From Coffea arabica (Eukaryota; Streptophyta; Magnoliopsida; Gentianales; Rubiaceae), in the NCBI RefSeq assembly GCF_036785885.1, contig NC_092329.1, positions 9,300,001 to 9,364,000 on the forward strand: a DNA stretch of 64,000 bases, in the 5' to 3' direction. The translations under genes and the position numbers were made by a program. Positions 1 through 13,540 of the stretch are shown piece by piece. The notes under the pieces were generated by a model. The model had not been told where the DNA came from. It searched no databases and saw only the letters and a list, made by a program, of their open reading frames with translations. The first letter of the stretch is position 1. Every line of letters starts with the position of its first letter.

Positions 1-239
1 CTACTCAAAAAAGGATCTTCAAGGACAGAGATCATAAGCAATCAAATACAGTTTACAAAAAGAGTGACAGGATGAAGGGACAAGCCAATAGCTTGTACAG
101 TCTAGCTGTCTAGAATAGCTTATACAAGCATCTGAGCAAGTGCTTTCTATGATTAAAGAAACTGAAGCACATCTAATCAAGTAAAGAGAGAAAAGTTGCA
201 GAATAATCATGGAACTACGTAAGCAGATATAAAACCTAC

Positions 240-3200
240 CTATCATGACCAAATTCACACAAAAGTGCAAAATCTTCACAGTTGAAAGGAGCAGAGGTTC
301 GTTCTGTCAAACCAGAAAATGCTTCGCCAGAAGGAAGAGATCCCCCAGGGATATCAGAAGTAACACGTGATTCACCTAAATAAACCCAAACAGGAACTAG
401 ATGCAGCTTCACAAAGAGGGTTGGCTGGGCTGCACCATCCTTGGATATTTCCAGTCTGAGTTCTTTAACCTCCACTGTAGCTTTTGGTGTCTGAATTAAT
501 TGTAAAAAAGAGTGAAACTATGAGCAAATCTTCCTGCCATAATCTCCATGGATAGTGAAAGAGTGAAGCAGATATTATATAGAAAAACAACTAAACAATT
601 TATAATTAATTGATCACGTTCACCCTGAGATACCGTGAGCAGCTTCCTGCCTACCTAGTCTTAACTTCCAAATCTCATCGTCATGCAACAACTAAACAGA
701 AATTTGAAATTATTTGCTACACCTTGGTAGATATCCACTACCAAAGGATTTTTATCATCCCTTGACAGGTATTGCAAAATTTTGATTAACTTTAGTTTTG
801 CTCAAGAAAGACCAAGTTTAAAGCCTGTCTCTAAATGGAACTAGCACAAAAATGAAGAAAATTTTATGATCCATATGGTGTCAAGATCTACACATTGGAT
901 GCAAATTGCAATCTCCTCATAGAAATTTATTTATGCAGAGTTTATTTCATATTCACCTCCTTCATATAACACATATGCCTTCAAGCCATACAGTGGCTAT
1001 GAATCAATCATCATCAAGCAGACACAGTTTCCCACCCAAAGGATGCAACCTCACCTTCCTGTCAGAATAATTTAAAGCTCAAAAGGAAAAGTCTCTTCAT
1101 TCAACCCTCAATCGAAAGCACATAGAACACTTTTGATGATTGCCCAGCACACAATGTGAATAGGAAAACCTGTCAATAGTACCAAATGACCTGCGATACT
1201 TGTATTACAAACATAAACTGCCTAAATGCAAACACAGAGATGCTTTCTTTTCTTTCTTCCAATTTGGGTCCTTTGAAGTGGCTAAACAACTAAAACAATA
1301 ATCCTAACATTATGTTGAAAAAAATACTCATATAAGCACATCAGACTTGAGCATAACCACAGAGGACAATTTTCTTTCTTCAGTCAAGAAAAAATCAGAG
1401 ATGTGAAACAAATGTGAGGTTAAACTCATGAACAAAACCGACTGTTTAATCCTCCAGAAACAGAGTATTACTCATCCATTTCCTACCTAGCACACCAATT
1501 AAACAGCATGAATCCCAGAAATAAATAATGTTCACACATACTCGTCCCCATTCCCTTTCTTACGTGAATATTTAAGTAACATAATAAGCTAAAGGAACCC
1601 ATTGTAGATGATAGATAAAGGCAAAATTATTCCTTACATATACCTTTACAACCAGTTCAGTCACAGCAACAGACAAAAACCGTGCCATATTAGCCACAAC
1701 CATCCACTTTCCTCTACCAGAAGCACGCGATTTCCTGGACTTCCTTTTCTGAGTACTTTTGGTGGGGGCTCTCATCACAACTTCTAAGTCGTATATTAAA
1801 ATCTGCAACTTCGGATCCCTAGAAAAAATACCAACACCAAGTTTGACCAAGGACTGCCTTACACTGAGTCTGATTTCACCAACAGATACAGATTCAACAG
1901 CGCCCTGAAAATTTGATTGTCAGGATCAAGAAAAACATGGCTCAATGTACATTATTGTAATAAGATCTGCTAAAAAAATATCCAAAAAAGAGATGAAGGC
2001 CTATCTATTCAAACTCCATGAAGTCAATACTTAATTCAGTAGAAGCTTGTTAAATGGAAATAAAACCAGCAACTTTGTCTGGATGGTGCCAAAATTAGGT
2101 CTAAACCAGGATTATCACTAAAGTATTTTCAATAAAAAAGATCCACAAAATCTCCAAGTCAAGGTAACTCTTCTGTCAACAAAACTAAAAGTTTTAGGGG
2201 CAACCACAAAACTGTCATTCAATCCAGCAACCTTGTTTAGAAAGCCTAATAACATATCTTAATGATGTTAAGGCAAACATAGAACTAATGAATGTCAACC
2301 AAAAACTCTGGAAAACAAAAGGTTGCTTCACTACTCAGAGGTGGACACTAAAAACAAATTGCACGCAAAAGCATGCAAGAGAATGACACAAGCAAAGGCA
2401 CCTCCAAATCTGTATTCCTGATAACAAAGCTGCTTCTAAAAAAATGCACCATGGCACTCTCCAGGAATTTATGCAATTATTCGTTAATTTATGATCTTGA
2501 ACCAAACTAAAATCAAGGAATGGTCAAATTGGTACAACTATCATTACAGAATAACCCTCAAAAGTGCACCCAGATGGCTTAATTTATAGTAACTCAAGTC
2601 AAGAAGAGTAAAAGTAATTCAACAAGGAATACTATGGGTGATATTGCTTTTTATATTGACTGTCAAGGAAACAAAATGTGGCTACTTGCAGATATGAAAA
2701 CTCAAAATTGTATTTGTCAGCTGCCCTTCCAAGAAGGTTTTGACACCTGTACATGAAGAAATCCCAGCTCTAATGTTTTGATTTTGAAGAAATCTTCAGT
2801 GGTCCATATTGACTGCCCAAACAAAGCTAAGTTTTACAGGTTCAAAGGTTTCCCAACCACCACATAACCTTAATCCATAAGAAGGTGATACATATAGACT
2901 TCCAGGTCCAATAAAAGAAAAAGGGTGGCAACCCATTTTTGTCTGTATCTAAAACAAAGTTCAAAACCCAACTCTTCTAAGTCAATCCCTGTATAAGGAC
3001 AGCAGAATCAAGTTTTTAACCCGTATAGTACAACAATAAAAAAAATTAAACAAAAAAGGCTCATGCAGAAACAGACAGGAAAAAGAATGAAAAATACAAT
3101 TTTTAAGAAAATTATCATGAGACATATTGAGTGCTTGCTCAAAAAGACAGTCTTTCAGTTATTGAGAGATAACAAATCATGTCGCGTTAAAATTACAATA

Positions 3201-5744
3201 ACATATTAAAGTTCAGCTGCAAATATCAAACTGAAAAAGGAAAAAGCAAAAAGAAATAAAAAGAAAAGAAAACAACCTTTTTGAACTTCACAACAATATC
3301 TCTCAAGCATTTCCATCCACCAACACGGAACTGAACTGATGCTCCCAGAACTCGGCTTAGAATCCCAGTCAACAACCTGGAAGCAAATCTGAAACAAGAG
3401 GCACGATCAGCAATCTAAAATCAAGTTGCAACTAAATTATTTTGGCTTCAAAGTAAATAGCATAACACCGTCACCTCACAGTCACAAAATAAAAGGCCGT
3501 CAAGCAGCAAGCTATTCTATATAATTCCATCATATAAGCAACATCAGTTAAAGAAAAGCTGGAGATGGATCTCATTTACAAGAGAGCACGTTGGCAATAA
3601 AAAATGTATTGGCTAAGCACATGAACAAGTTATAATAGGTTGCACCACAAAACGATCTAAAAGTCCCTGGAGCCTGCTCTGAAACCATAACGAGTAACCA
3701 CTCCATCAATATCAAAAAGAGTAAAAGAATACTCTCAAATTGATGAATCAAGCATATTGGCTAAGGCAGAAAATAAAAATTTTGAAACTCCAGGCTGATT
3801 TGGCAGCCTAGCTGCACTAATTTGCACCAAGAAAAAGCCAGTCTCTTCCTCAGGGTATTACACTGTAGAAGCCATAATCTCTTCTTTCCGGGACTGCACC
3901 TTCAATTTAAAGAATCAATCTTAAGCTTATAGCTCTTCATTGACAACCTTGATGCCTAAAGCACACCTTAACTGTCTCCTGCATACTGATAGACGCATCC
4001 AAATGCTACTTAACATACTCCTTTAACTCCTCTACTTTGCATTGTGTATTTTCTCCAGTTTTGTCCAGCCTAACTTCACTATCTTTCTTTTTCTAGTCTT
4101 CTTCTGATATTTCTTTCCCCTAAATGAATTGTTTAACTTTTATTTTGGAAAAAAATGAGAAGTAGAAAAGAAAAAACTGCCCAAAAAGATAAAAACGCAT
4201 ATTAAGTTAAATGGCATTAACTTACAGAGATTTCTCTCTCTCATCAATGTGCATCCAAAACTACAGTTAGTTTACCACCATATGGAAGGCACATATTCAG
4301 CCTTGACACAACAACTAATTTATTGAAGTATCACACTAAAAGTTTAGGGTCACTTCATCCGCAAGTCTTTATTCATTGGATTTGTCTAATGGTAGACAAA
4401 ATTCCTAGAAGAAATAGTTAGATGCATTGAGCACCAAGCAGATTCCACAGCATAAAGAAAAAACGAACATATCAAAACTTAAGAATTCTGTTCTATTGGT
4501 CTATCAGAATCTGCAAATCTGCAGCACATTGTATTGAAGGATGACTACAAACATATTATAATAACTTTTTTTTGTATGTTAAAAAATGATGGAATACAGC
4601 ACATGAGTGCACTTCAAGATCCCTTAGAAGCCAAAAAGACAGATGTAGAAATGAAGAATATTTCTATAACGATTTATTAGATTTCCACTGGGGTAAAACC
4701 TGTAAAGATTACAGCACATGAGTGCACTTCAAGATCACTTAGAAGCCAAAAAGACAGATGTAGAAATGAAGAATATTTCTATAACAATTTATTAGATTTC
4801 CACTGGGATAAAACCTGTAAAGATTACAATACAAAACCAACATAATAGTGTTAGACAACAGAGGAATAGCAAAGAAGTGAAATAGTTTGATTTCCTCAAT
4901 AAATCCAATTCTTCCTTAATGCACTCAAAATTTTCCATTGTTGAGTCAATGATTCCGCAAGTTAAGCTAAGGAAGTTCAGAACAAATGATGCCAGAAAAG
5001 AGTCGACCGAGAATCAAAATTTCAGCGCTCAATGTTCCACGAGCATGAAAGTCCAGCAGAAACAAGCTGAATCCAATAAAAATTTAAAAAAGGCACAGCC
5101 TTTATAAGAAAATAATCTTCAGAAAGACAACATCAAAGACAATAATGGTAATATATGCACTCCCCCTGATAACTAAACTACCACAATTAAAAGCAACACT
5201 TGAATGAATAACAACTATACACACGACAACTTTAACCACTTGCTTTGATGATCATTTTATCAATCTCCACCGCCAAAAAACATAGCCCTCAACCTTAGCA
5301 CGTCCTAATGAACACCTCTAACTACAAAAACTCAAAATTGAAGGACTTTCACACAAAAAAAATTCCCAAATAATACCAATCTGTCTTTATAAAGCAACAT
5401 TCTAATACTATAACCAGTCATTTTCACGATCCTTTGATGAACTTACACCAAAACATGACCTTGATTTAACCACAAGAACACTTCATAACTACTAAAAAGA
5501 ATCACAATTCACAAAATTCAACAGAAAAAAGAAGACAATAATCCACACATTGCACACAAAAAAAAAAAAAAACTGTCTCACCATGATCCACCTGGTGCAA
5601 CAAATGCAAACGATAAATTCCATTACTAGAAAAAGTAAAGGTATAAAATATATGATAAACAGAGTAAACTTACGTGAAAATAAGCCATAGTATGATGGAG
5701 ATGAAGAGGAATCCGAACAAGAATTTGGCAGGTGAGGCGCCCAT
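240..5744 (-). CDS. SAB: SABRE/KINKY POLLEN (APT1-like) protein, N-terminal exons, partial
   Basis: Four exons read on the minus strand: 5744-5674, 3388-3277, 1904-1644 and 490-240 (71, 112, 261 and 251 nt; 231 codons plus 2 nt). All have GT-AG borders and compatible phases. The protein starts MGASPAKFLFGFLFISIILW, a signal-anchor-like hydrophobic helix, then has the family blocks GWKCLRDIVVKFKK, LVKLGVGIFSRDPK and, in exon 4, VKLHLVPVWVYLGESRVTSD and CEFGHDR. These match the N-terminus of Arabidopsis SABRE and KIP, known from family knowledge. Members exceed 2,000 residues and are now grouped with bridge-like lipid-transfer proteins (BLTP2/Hobbit) at membrane contacts; in plants they control cell expansion and tip growth. 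The ATG at 5744 is chosen because it opens the conserved N-terminus. Introns are 2285, 1372 and 1153 bp. The gene continues beyond the left edge; bases 1-239 look intronic. The copy is open as far as it goes. Confidence 0.9.
4596..4825. repeat. 115-bp tandem duplication in SABRE intron 1
   Basis: Two adjacent copies, 4596-4710 and 4711-4825, both begin ACAGCACATGAGTGCACTTC and differ at only a few bases (for example GATCCC versus GATCAC and AACGAT versus AACAAT). No coding potential is seen. It lies inside an intron and looks like a recent local duplication. Confidence 0.9.
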
Positions 5745-7712
5745 TGTGGTCGTCAAAAAACGGTTCGATCTTCGAAATTTCTAGACTCAAAAATGCAATG
5801 CATTGACTCAAACAGTAGTCATAATCTCCTCTGCGCATATCTTCATGTGAACAGAAATAAAACGGAATCCTTAGCCGAAAAACTCTACAAAATTAGTAAA
5901 TAAAAAATAAATAAATTGGTGAAGGTGAAGAGAGAATTGTAGGGAAATGGAGAAAAGAGAGTGAATGTAGGAGAAACAAGTGAAGAAAGAATGGGTATTT
6001 GGGGGGTGGGAAGTGCGATCCGAGATATGTGTACTCTGTTTCAGCATCGACTATTCAATTGATCAAAAAATCAATGGGGAAAGAGAAAGAGAGAATGGAA
6101 GGAAACCAGCAGAGAGAGAAAGTAGCGTCGGGTTGGATCTGGACCGGAAATGGGTCTCCTCGACGAGAGAAGCGGGTCAGGGTGGAGGGGTATTGGATCC
6201 GGTGCGGAAGGTGTTGGGTTTCTTCTGGGACGACGTGCATGACATGTCTCTGTTTTGACTGTAGGGTGTTAAGTGGCGAACTTGTCCTTTCCTTTTGGGA
6301 TTTGAGCTTTTTTTTTTTCCTTTTGCTTTTGTATTTTTCCTTAAATTTCTATTTCAAAGTTTTTTTTAAAATTTTATTTCAAAGTTTATTGTTTCACGGT
6401 ACGTATATAAGCCTCAATAAATCCCTTTAATAGATGATTTTATAAATACTTTTTTAATAACTTGTTAAATTTTACTAATCACTTTTTTTATCTCATATAC
6501 ACTATAACAAAAAAAGTGCTAAGGTGTTTTTTTTTATAAAATATTTCTTTGACTAATCTTCGATCTAAATGAGTTATGTAATTTTTTACTAATTCTTCTA
6601 GTTACTATAATTAGTATTTGTGTCTTATGGAGTGTGCACAATCCCAAATCATCATTTAGAATAAATATCAAGTCAAGAAATATTAAAATAAACACAATTT
6701 AGACCTGATTTAGGAATTAAATTTCAAATCGTATTCCTAAAAAAAATGAAAGAACAACATTTTATTCATGAGTTAATTTGATTTGGTTGATAAATGGATT
6801 AATATCTTTTCATCTTTTCATAAATATAATTCTTGATTTAAATGAATTAAATAATTCAAATATATTAAAACTTGACACATATGATACTTTACATAATAAT
6901 ACTACAAAAGTTATTTTCCTCGAGTCATCTCTAGATTAGATTCTGAACATTTAGGATTACACAAATAATTATTTTCATATTCAAGTAAGTATTTTATTGT
7001 TAGTGTTTTACTAATTCAGAACGAACTATTTTCAAATATTTTTTTCATATTACATTTATATGCAATACTTTATCGACATTTTAAAGTATCTTTATTCTTT
7101 CCTTAAACATAAAAGATCGATCAAAATCGCTTATAGAAAAGTAGATTTCACAGTAATTACTTCCTTTTGCTTTTAAGTTTTCTATAAAAACAACAATAAC
7201 CCCGTAGTAGTATTAAGTCAAATATATAGGTCAAATTCAAAAAATAATCATTCATAAATTATATTACTCTTTGTTACTGTCAGAAAATATGTACTTATGT
7301 GTATGTCCTTTTGGTTGACCACAACTCAATCAACTTGATCTCTATCTTTTATTTTTTATTTTCTACGAAAAGAGGTGTTAAAAAGTGATTTGTCAAATTG
7401 ATAGCTAAAAATCTACATCCCAGTGGTCCCATGGGATCCATATCCAAATGTCAACGCGGCCACAGGCGTAATAAACAGTAACTGTTTTGGGCACATCTCA
7501 TAATATAACAAAAATTGAGGGGCGGTCGCAAAAATTGAGAAATAGAATTGTAGGGTTTATAGAAGGGTTTACAGGAGAAAGGAGGAGAAAGCTCGTTGGT
7601 CGTTACCGACCTTCAAATTCATAGGAAAGGGAAAAGCCCCAATTCAAAATTAAGAGTAGAAAAGCTTCAAAAGCTGCTAAATTTGTTCGTTTCACAGAAG
7701 TAATTGTAAAGC
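5745..7712. other. Divergent intergenic region between SABRE and the neuroguidin gene
   Basis: About 2 kb separates the two start codons, which point away from each other. 5745-6260 is relatively GC-rich and should hold the SABRE 5' leader and promoter; small plus-strand ORFs here have no recognisable content. 6300-7470 is AT-rich with no gene or clear repeat. 7500-7712 should hold the promoter and leader of the downstream gene. I see no confident TATA box on either side. Confidence 0.5.
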
Positions 7713-10453
7713 ATGGAGGAGGCAGATGCATCAGTGGATAACAACGCCAGAATAAGCAAGTGAGCAATTTGGCAATGATTTCTAGTTTATTATGAATAAT
7801 AGATAGAGTAATAATCGACCAGGTTCAGAAAATTTGTTCATTTTTTGTTATTTTTCCTGAATTGATGGTTCAGAGAAGCGCCGCAGCTGGTTGCGGTCTT
7901 GAGAGAGATGAAGTATGGTTTGGATACAGTCAGGGCGAAGATTGAAGCTCTTGCTGCAAAGGTGAGAGGGCTTCGTTAAATTTGTATTTTTAAATGCGAA
8001 AGAGCTGCTCAAATTGATAATTTGGTCTTCAAGATTTTTACCTTAGCGGAACGGTGATAGGAAATCCAAAATCATATGTTTGTAGTTTATCCGGAAGTTT
8101 AGGTGTTGAAATGGGACTGAAATTGGGACTATGGCTCTACTTGGTTGAAATATTGAACTGGGCTCATTCTTATTGTTCTAGTTTGTGCTGGTCTGAATTG
8201 ATGTATGTTTTGGATATTAGGTGAAAGCAGATAATTTCCCCACAACAGACGGAATAAGCTATCTAGACGCGAAATATTTACTGCTTCTGAATTATTGTCA
8301 GTCACTTGTGTACTATTTGCTTCGCAAGGCGAAAGGTTTATCTATTGAAGGACATCCTGTTGTAAGGAGCCTTGTGGAGATCAGATTGTTTTTGGAGAAG
8401 GTAATTTTGCACGTTCCTTTGGGATATCAATTTCATTTTCTACATATTGTTTTCGAGATTTTTATTGGATTGCTGGGGAAGTGATTGTGTGGTTATGGTC
8501 AGGGTGGGAAGCCTTTGTAGATACTGATTTGGGTTTATGTTTGACTTAGTTTTCTGTTCATGTTCTGGTTTCTACAGGTTCGCCCGATTGATAAAAAACT
8601 TCAGTATCAGATAGGGAAGCTTGCTGGAGTGACCCCCAGAAATGTAGCGGAGAATCGAGATATGACTGTGGAGGAGACTGAAACAGCTAAAGAAGAAGAG
8701 AAATGGATAAAGTACCGACCAAATCCAGATATGCTTATTAGCAAAACAGATGCAACTCTGGAGGTGGGTTAATGATGTTTAAATGTTTAATTAAGAGGAA
8801 CAATATTACTTTTTAAGTATTGAGAACAGTACCTTATTTTCTTGAATAGGAAAAAAAACTAATGGAGAATTTCCCTGTTTGGAAACTTGTAAAAGTTGTG
8901 ACATCAAGTGAGATTTACTTTCATGGGACTTGTGATGTATCAAAATGTGAATATATTTGTGTGTTCCACTTTCTAAAGTTCGTCTAAAATTGCAGAAGGA
9001 TGGAGTATACCGCCCGCCAAAACTTGTGCCTGCTACTATGGACGAAGATAAAATGTCTCGACAGGAGAGAAATGCCATGAGAAAAGAGAAAGAAACCTTA
9101 CGCCAGGCTAGACGGAGTGCTTATGTGAGAGAATTGATGAATGACCTGGAGGGAAAACCTGAAGAGGTAAGTTAAAGGATGCGGTTTTTGGTTTCTATTT
9201 CTTTAAAAGTTTTGCTTGGTGTACTAATTTTTAGACCAATCTGAAAATGAAGGTTAGAGAAGATATTGGAACTGAAAGTGCAGAAGTAACTAAGTACATG
9301 GAAAAGATGGAACAACGTGCACAGCAAGAAGAAGAGCTCTTTATACGTGCTCCTCTGACAAAAGCTGAGAAGAAGAAAATGAGGCGTCTGAAGAAACCAA
9401 GGAATGGGTAAGTTCAGTAGAAAAATTGAATGGACATGGATTTTTGCTGTCTGTTGGACCCTTCTTAAGGAATGAATAGACCGACATCCATTTACTACTT
9501 GTCTGATTTGATTTCTCCTTTTTTGCTAGGTTGCTTGATCTGACAGAGAGCTTCTATGATGAGATAAAGACTCTGCCTTTCGAGGATAATGGACCTGAGC
9601 AATCAGCAGTTATTGGCAATGGCAACAGTAGTGAGAGAAAATTCAAGAAGCAAAAGGTGAGTTGCTCTCGAGAGTGACTTCGTATATGCCTTTCGTCATT
9701 ATAGAGCTGTTTTGCCTCAGAATATATCTTCATTTTAACTGAAACCAATAAGAACTACAAGTTGCCATTGTTTTGATTTCCTGACGGTAAATCAAATGTG
9801 ATGAAATGATTTTTCTCTTTTTGTTTTCCTAGTAGAGAAATTTTTTAAATGTATTCAATGTGTATTGCAACATGTTGAGTGGCGTTATGCCTTAACACTG
9901 CAACATGTACAATCTTGTTGGCAGATAACTTGTTCTGCTGAACTTTTGTATTCAACATTAACAGGGTGCTTGATTTGTCAACATGAAATAATATTCCTGG
10001 ATGCCAATTTGCCAGGCTGCCTATTGACGTTGGTTGAGGAGTGCCCTTGCATGCTTCCTTTTTTTTTATGTAAAATGTACGCTGATGCTATACGTCTTTG
10101 TGCCAGTCATGTTTCAATAGCACTATACCCATAGCTTGTCCCCTAATTAGTGGATATGGTGAAGCTAGTGCTCTTTGACATTTAGACTTTGTAGGAGGTT
10201 TAACGTTGTCACAAATTGTAGAAAAGTCAGTTGAAGGTAATTCTACCATGCATTAATGGAAATTAATGTTTCTTTTGATCTACATCCGACATGTGTGTGT
10301 GTGTGTGTGTGTCTCTGAGAGAGAGAGAGAGAGATTCATGGAAATTGGTTTTAAGACTTGTTTCGAATACTTTGTCCTCATTTATTCACACAGTGTACTT
10401 GTTGTAAAAGCTAATCATTGAACTGTGTGGCAATTATGCAGAGGAGGCATTAA
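7713..10453 (+). CDS. Neuroguidin/Lcp5-like Sas10/Utp3/C1D family protein
   Basis: Eight exons: 7713-7759, 7874-7961, 8221-8400, 8578-8763, 8996-9166, 9253-9407, 9530-9656 and 10442-10453. Together they give 966 nt, 321 residues, with consistent phases and GT-AG sites. The N-terminal half carries the Sas10/Utp3/C1D helical domain (QLVAVLREMKYGLDTVRAKI, then SYLDAKYLLLLNYCQSLVYY). The middle has the family signature RPIDKKLQYQIGKL and YRPNPDML, followed by VYRPPKLVPATMDED. The C-terminus is basic and coiled (KKMRRLKKPRNG) and ends KKQKRRH. Known members are nucleolar small-subunit processome factors for 18S rRNA maturation; animal neuroguidin also binds CPEB/eIF4E. Exon 6 has a second possible acceptor at 9235 that adds six residues in frame. 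The last exon holds three codons and the stop. Confidence 0.9.
10292..10334. repeat. Compound TG/GA microsatellite in neuroguidin intron 7
   Basis: About ten TG units are followed, after TCTC, by about nine GA units. It lies in the long last intron, away from the splice sites. It is likely length-polymorphic. Confidence 0.9.
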
Positions 10454-11171
10454 GAAACAGCCAGGTTTCGGTTCTCTGAGTAGATAGCAAAATTGATTGG
10501 AGGAACTGCTGGGCTCTGGACATTTCAGCTGTTAACTACGAGATTGAAAGTTGAAGGTCACTAGATGGTGTAGATTGTAGAAGATTCATCTCAATTCAGA
10601 TGGCTTTGTATCGTTGATTTTTCCTTTTTGGGGCAGTTTTTTTTATTGTTGTTTTGTTCTGTGGTTGTTTTCAGTTGTAAGATTACTTAATAGAGGTGCT
10701 TGACATTTAGAAGGTTATCGTGATTCAATTTTCTTGTCCACGTGATACGGCAAGAGTCTTAAATTTCTTGTGTTCTTATGTGCACCACACTTCTCGATTG
10801 TGCTCAGGGAATTAATGAAAAAGGGGACGCAGGAGAAAGATCAACTCCTCTTAAATTAGTTGGTTGTAATATTTCAGTGAACTCGAAATTTTGGTTGAAT
10901 TTGGAGGAATACTGGCTCAAACTTTTTGAAAAGTTTTACACATGTAGCAATTAATTTGATTCTAAATATTATGGATTTTGATCTTAATTGATTTCAAAAG
11001 AATAGCAATCGGTGGATTACAATTTACAAGTGCAGATGCTAATTTCAAACCTTTCTAATAATACATTTGACCAGATTGCAATGACCATTTACCCATTTTG
11101 TCACATTGTCTTGATTCTAAGGTGAGAGGAGATTAGTACCGTTGAGCTTTTTGGGAAAAAAAAAACACAAA
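10454..11171. other. 3' UTR of the neuroguidin gene and spacer
   Basis: The first 250-300 bp after the stop should be 3' UTR. The remainder is AT-rich, with no ORF or repeat that I can name. Confidence 0.4.
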
Positions 11172-11464
11172 ATTTGATTTTGTATGATTTTGAATGGATT
11201 TAAAATTTGTAAATCATCCAAGAAAACAAACTTGAACTTCTATCTACTTTATATATATATAAGATAAGAAGAAAGGGGGATTTAGTTTCTTGCTTCATTT
11301 CTTGCCACGTGGCTTCCTAATAACTTGACAAGTGACGTGACTCTAATATTTCTTACCCCTGCATATCTTCTTTTTTTTTTTGTCTCATGTCGAACCAAAA
11401 TTAAATAGAATTTGATTTTGTATGATTTTGAATAGATTTAAAATTTGTAAATCTTGTATATATA
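11172..11464. repeat. First copy of a duplicated block flanking the Helitron
   Basis: The segment from about 11255 (TATAAGATAAGAAGAAAG) to 11455 is repeated almost base for base at 13541-13738. A sub-unit starting TTTGATTTTGTATGATTTTG occurs three times, near 11175, 11415 and 13697. The block starts with a Helitron-like 5' end at about 11240 (TCTATCTAC, then TATATAAG), so it may be a remnant of a related element. Confidence 0.7.
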
Positions 11465-13540
11465 TCTACCTATTATATAAGAAGAAAGTAGAGTTACTAT
11501 AGCAACTCCAATAATTGCCAAGTGGATCCCTCTTATTTTGACACGTGGCCCATTCCTTTTCTTTTCTTCATTTTGCTTTGTTTTTTCTTTTGTTCATTTT
11601 ATTTCCTTTCTCCTTTTTGATTAAAGATAATTAAACAAATCCTCATGTACACTGCAGGTTTGTTATTTAGTTTCCACTTTGTACTCCATGTTTTCCCCTA
11701 TCATCCTAATTCATCATTTATTCTATTTTTTTTCTATTGGATTAGTTGATGCATTTTCTTTCATTTTTGTCCATAATTAACTAAATGAATGATTTCATTA
11801 TCGGAGATCAAGAATGGGTTTGATATTTCCTTTCTTCCATAGTCCAATAATTATGATTCATGATCTTCTACTTTTAATATCTCTTTTTGGTATATACTAT
11901 TTGATTTTTTTTTTGTGTCATTTTTTGCTTCTTGATCAGCAACCTTTGCTTATTGCTTTTCTCACATATTTCTTCTTCATCTGACTTTCTTTTCTGCCTA
12001 AAATAGGTATGTGATGCAGTGAATATTTTTCCCCAAATCTAAAGAAACATTTTTTTTTACTTTTTTATATTTTATTTATTCTGAAACTACTTTTTGATCT
12101 TTTTATTTTTGGAAAAGGTTGACAACAAGACAGGTGGTGATTACATGAAGAATTTTTAGGCTAACAATGAAAGAATTGTAACTATTTTTCCCTCATAAAA
12201 TAAATAGCACCATTATGCAGATTCATTCTAATTCTAATTTTTTACTTATTAAAATTGTTATTTGATAATAAGGTAATAGTACTACAGTAGAGGAGAAAAA
12301 AATCTAATTAATGAGAATCAAAGGTAAACGATGATCAGGAAGAAAAAAATGATGCCTATTAAATTAAAATTAACCAGAATCTCTTAATTTATGGATAGGT
12401 AATTATATTTTAATTTATATAAAGTTTATTAATTATGAAAAGTGCTTATAAACTGGATAAGATGGATGACGGGTAAAATAATTGTTGGGGCTAGCAATTT
12501 AGAATGTGAAGATAATATTTTATATCTCTTCATTCAACATTTTGAATGACTAGCTTGTATCCATAATAGGTAGTTTATTTTCATGGTTTTAATTTTAGCA
12601 AATGATAGCTTGGAAATAAAAGAAGTGCAAAATTAGATTTCTACTTAAACTGGTTCTATATGACTTTGTACTCTTATCCCTTTCTATTGCCCATAATGAT
12701 AGATAATGTAATTAAAGTTTGAGATGACCGTTAGGCATAGAACTTGACATATCATTACTATTTGGCTAAAGAAGTTAATAATATTTTGTCGATTTGAATA
12801 GATAAAACAATTGCAGTTTTTCAAAGGAATGCATTTGGTGGGAAATTAGTATTGAGGCTTTTAGCTTAGAGTGTCACTCTACAAATATATTATTAGAAAA
12901 TTCTATTTTGATTAAGAAGACATATTTGCAATCAAACAAATTGTTGGATTTGAATTTGTATATGTAGATTTACAAATATGGCAATTCATGTTTTTATTTA
13001 AATTTTCTATATGTATTCTATAACTATTTGGTTAGATAATGTTTTCATCTATTTGTAATGCTATTAAACATTATTTAAATGGATAGATTAACTAGCTCTT
13101 TCTCTCAAAAAAGAAAGAAAAGTATGCAAGTTTGTATTTTTTTTTTTTATTGATGTTGAAGATAGTGACAGGTTTTTGTGGTTTTCTATATTTTTTCTAA
13201 TTATTAGAATGTTAGAAACATTATGACTACTCTTTATTTAATTACAACTAAGATTATGCTGCTATTAAACCGATAATGCACTCATAATGGATTTGCTTTC
13301 TTTTCTTTTTTGGTATCATTACATACACATAATATTAGTTAAAATTCTTTTTTCCAGATCACAATAAATTGGGGTTAACTTTATATATGAAATTTCTTTT
13401 CACAGCAAATTTTAATTATTTTTATACTTAATTTTTTTCTTATATTTCTATTCATTATGTACTAAAACATTTGTTACTATGTATTTAACTAATGTTCTAG
13501 AGGGCCCTGGCTGTGCGTTGCATAGCCGAGGTACCTCTAG
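11465..13540 (+). mobile_element. Non-autonomous Helitron, 2076 bp
   Basis: The left end TCTACCTATTATATAAG follows an A at 11464. The right end CTCTAG precedes a T at 13541, giving the A/T target expected of Helitrons. Just before the right end, 13509-13527 forms a stem-loop (GGCTGTGC, loop GTT, GCATAGCC, one G-T wobble), like the GTGCGTTGCAC-type hairpins at plant Helitron 3' ends. No RepHel ORF is present; the interior is AT-rich non-coding DNA. The ends are strong by motif. Family membership would need database alignment. Confidence 0.8.

Noticed and set aside
5980-6430. Plus-strand ORFs of 92 and 143 residues upstream of SABRE
   Set aside because: They overlap each other in different frames, end in poly-Phe/Leu from T-runs, and lie in the expected promoter region.
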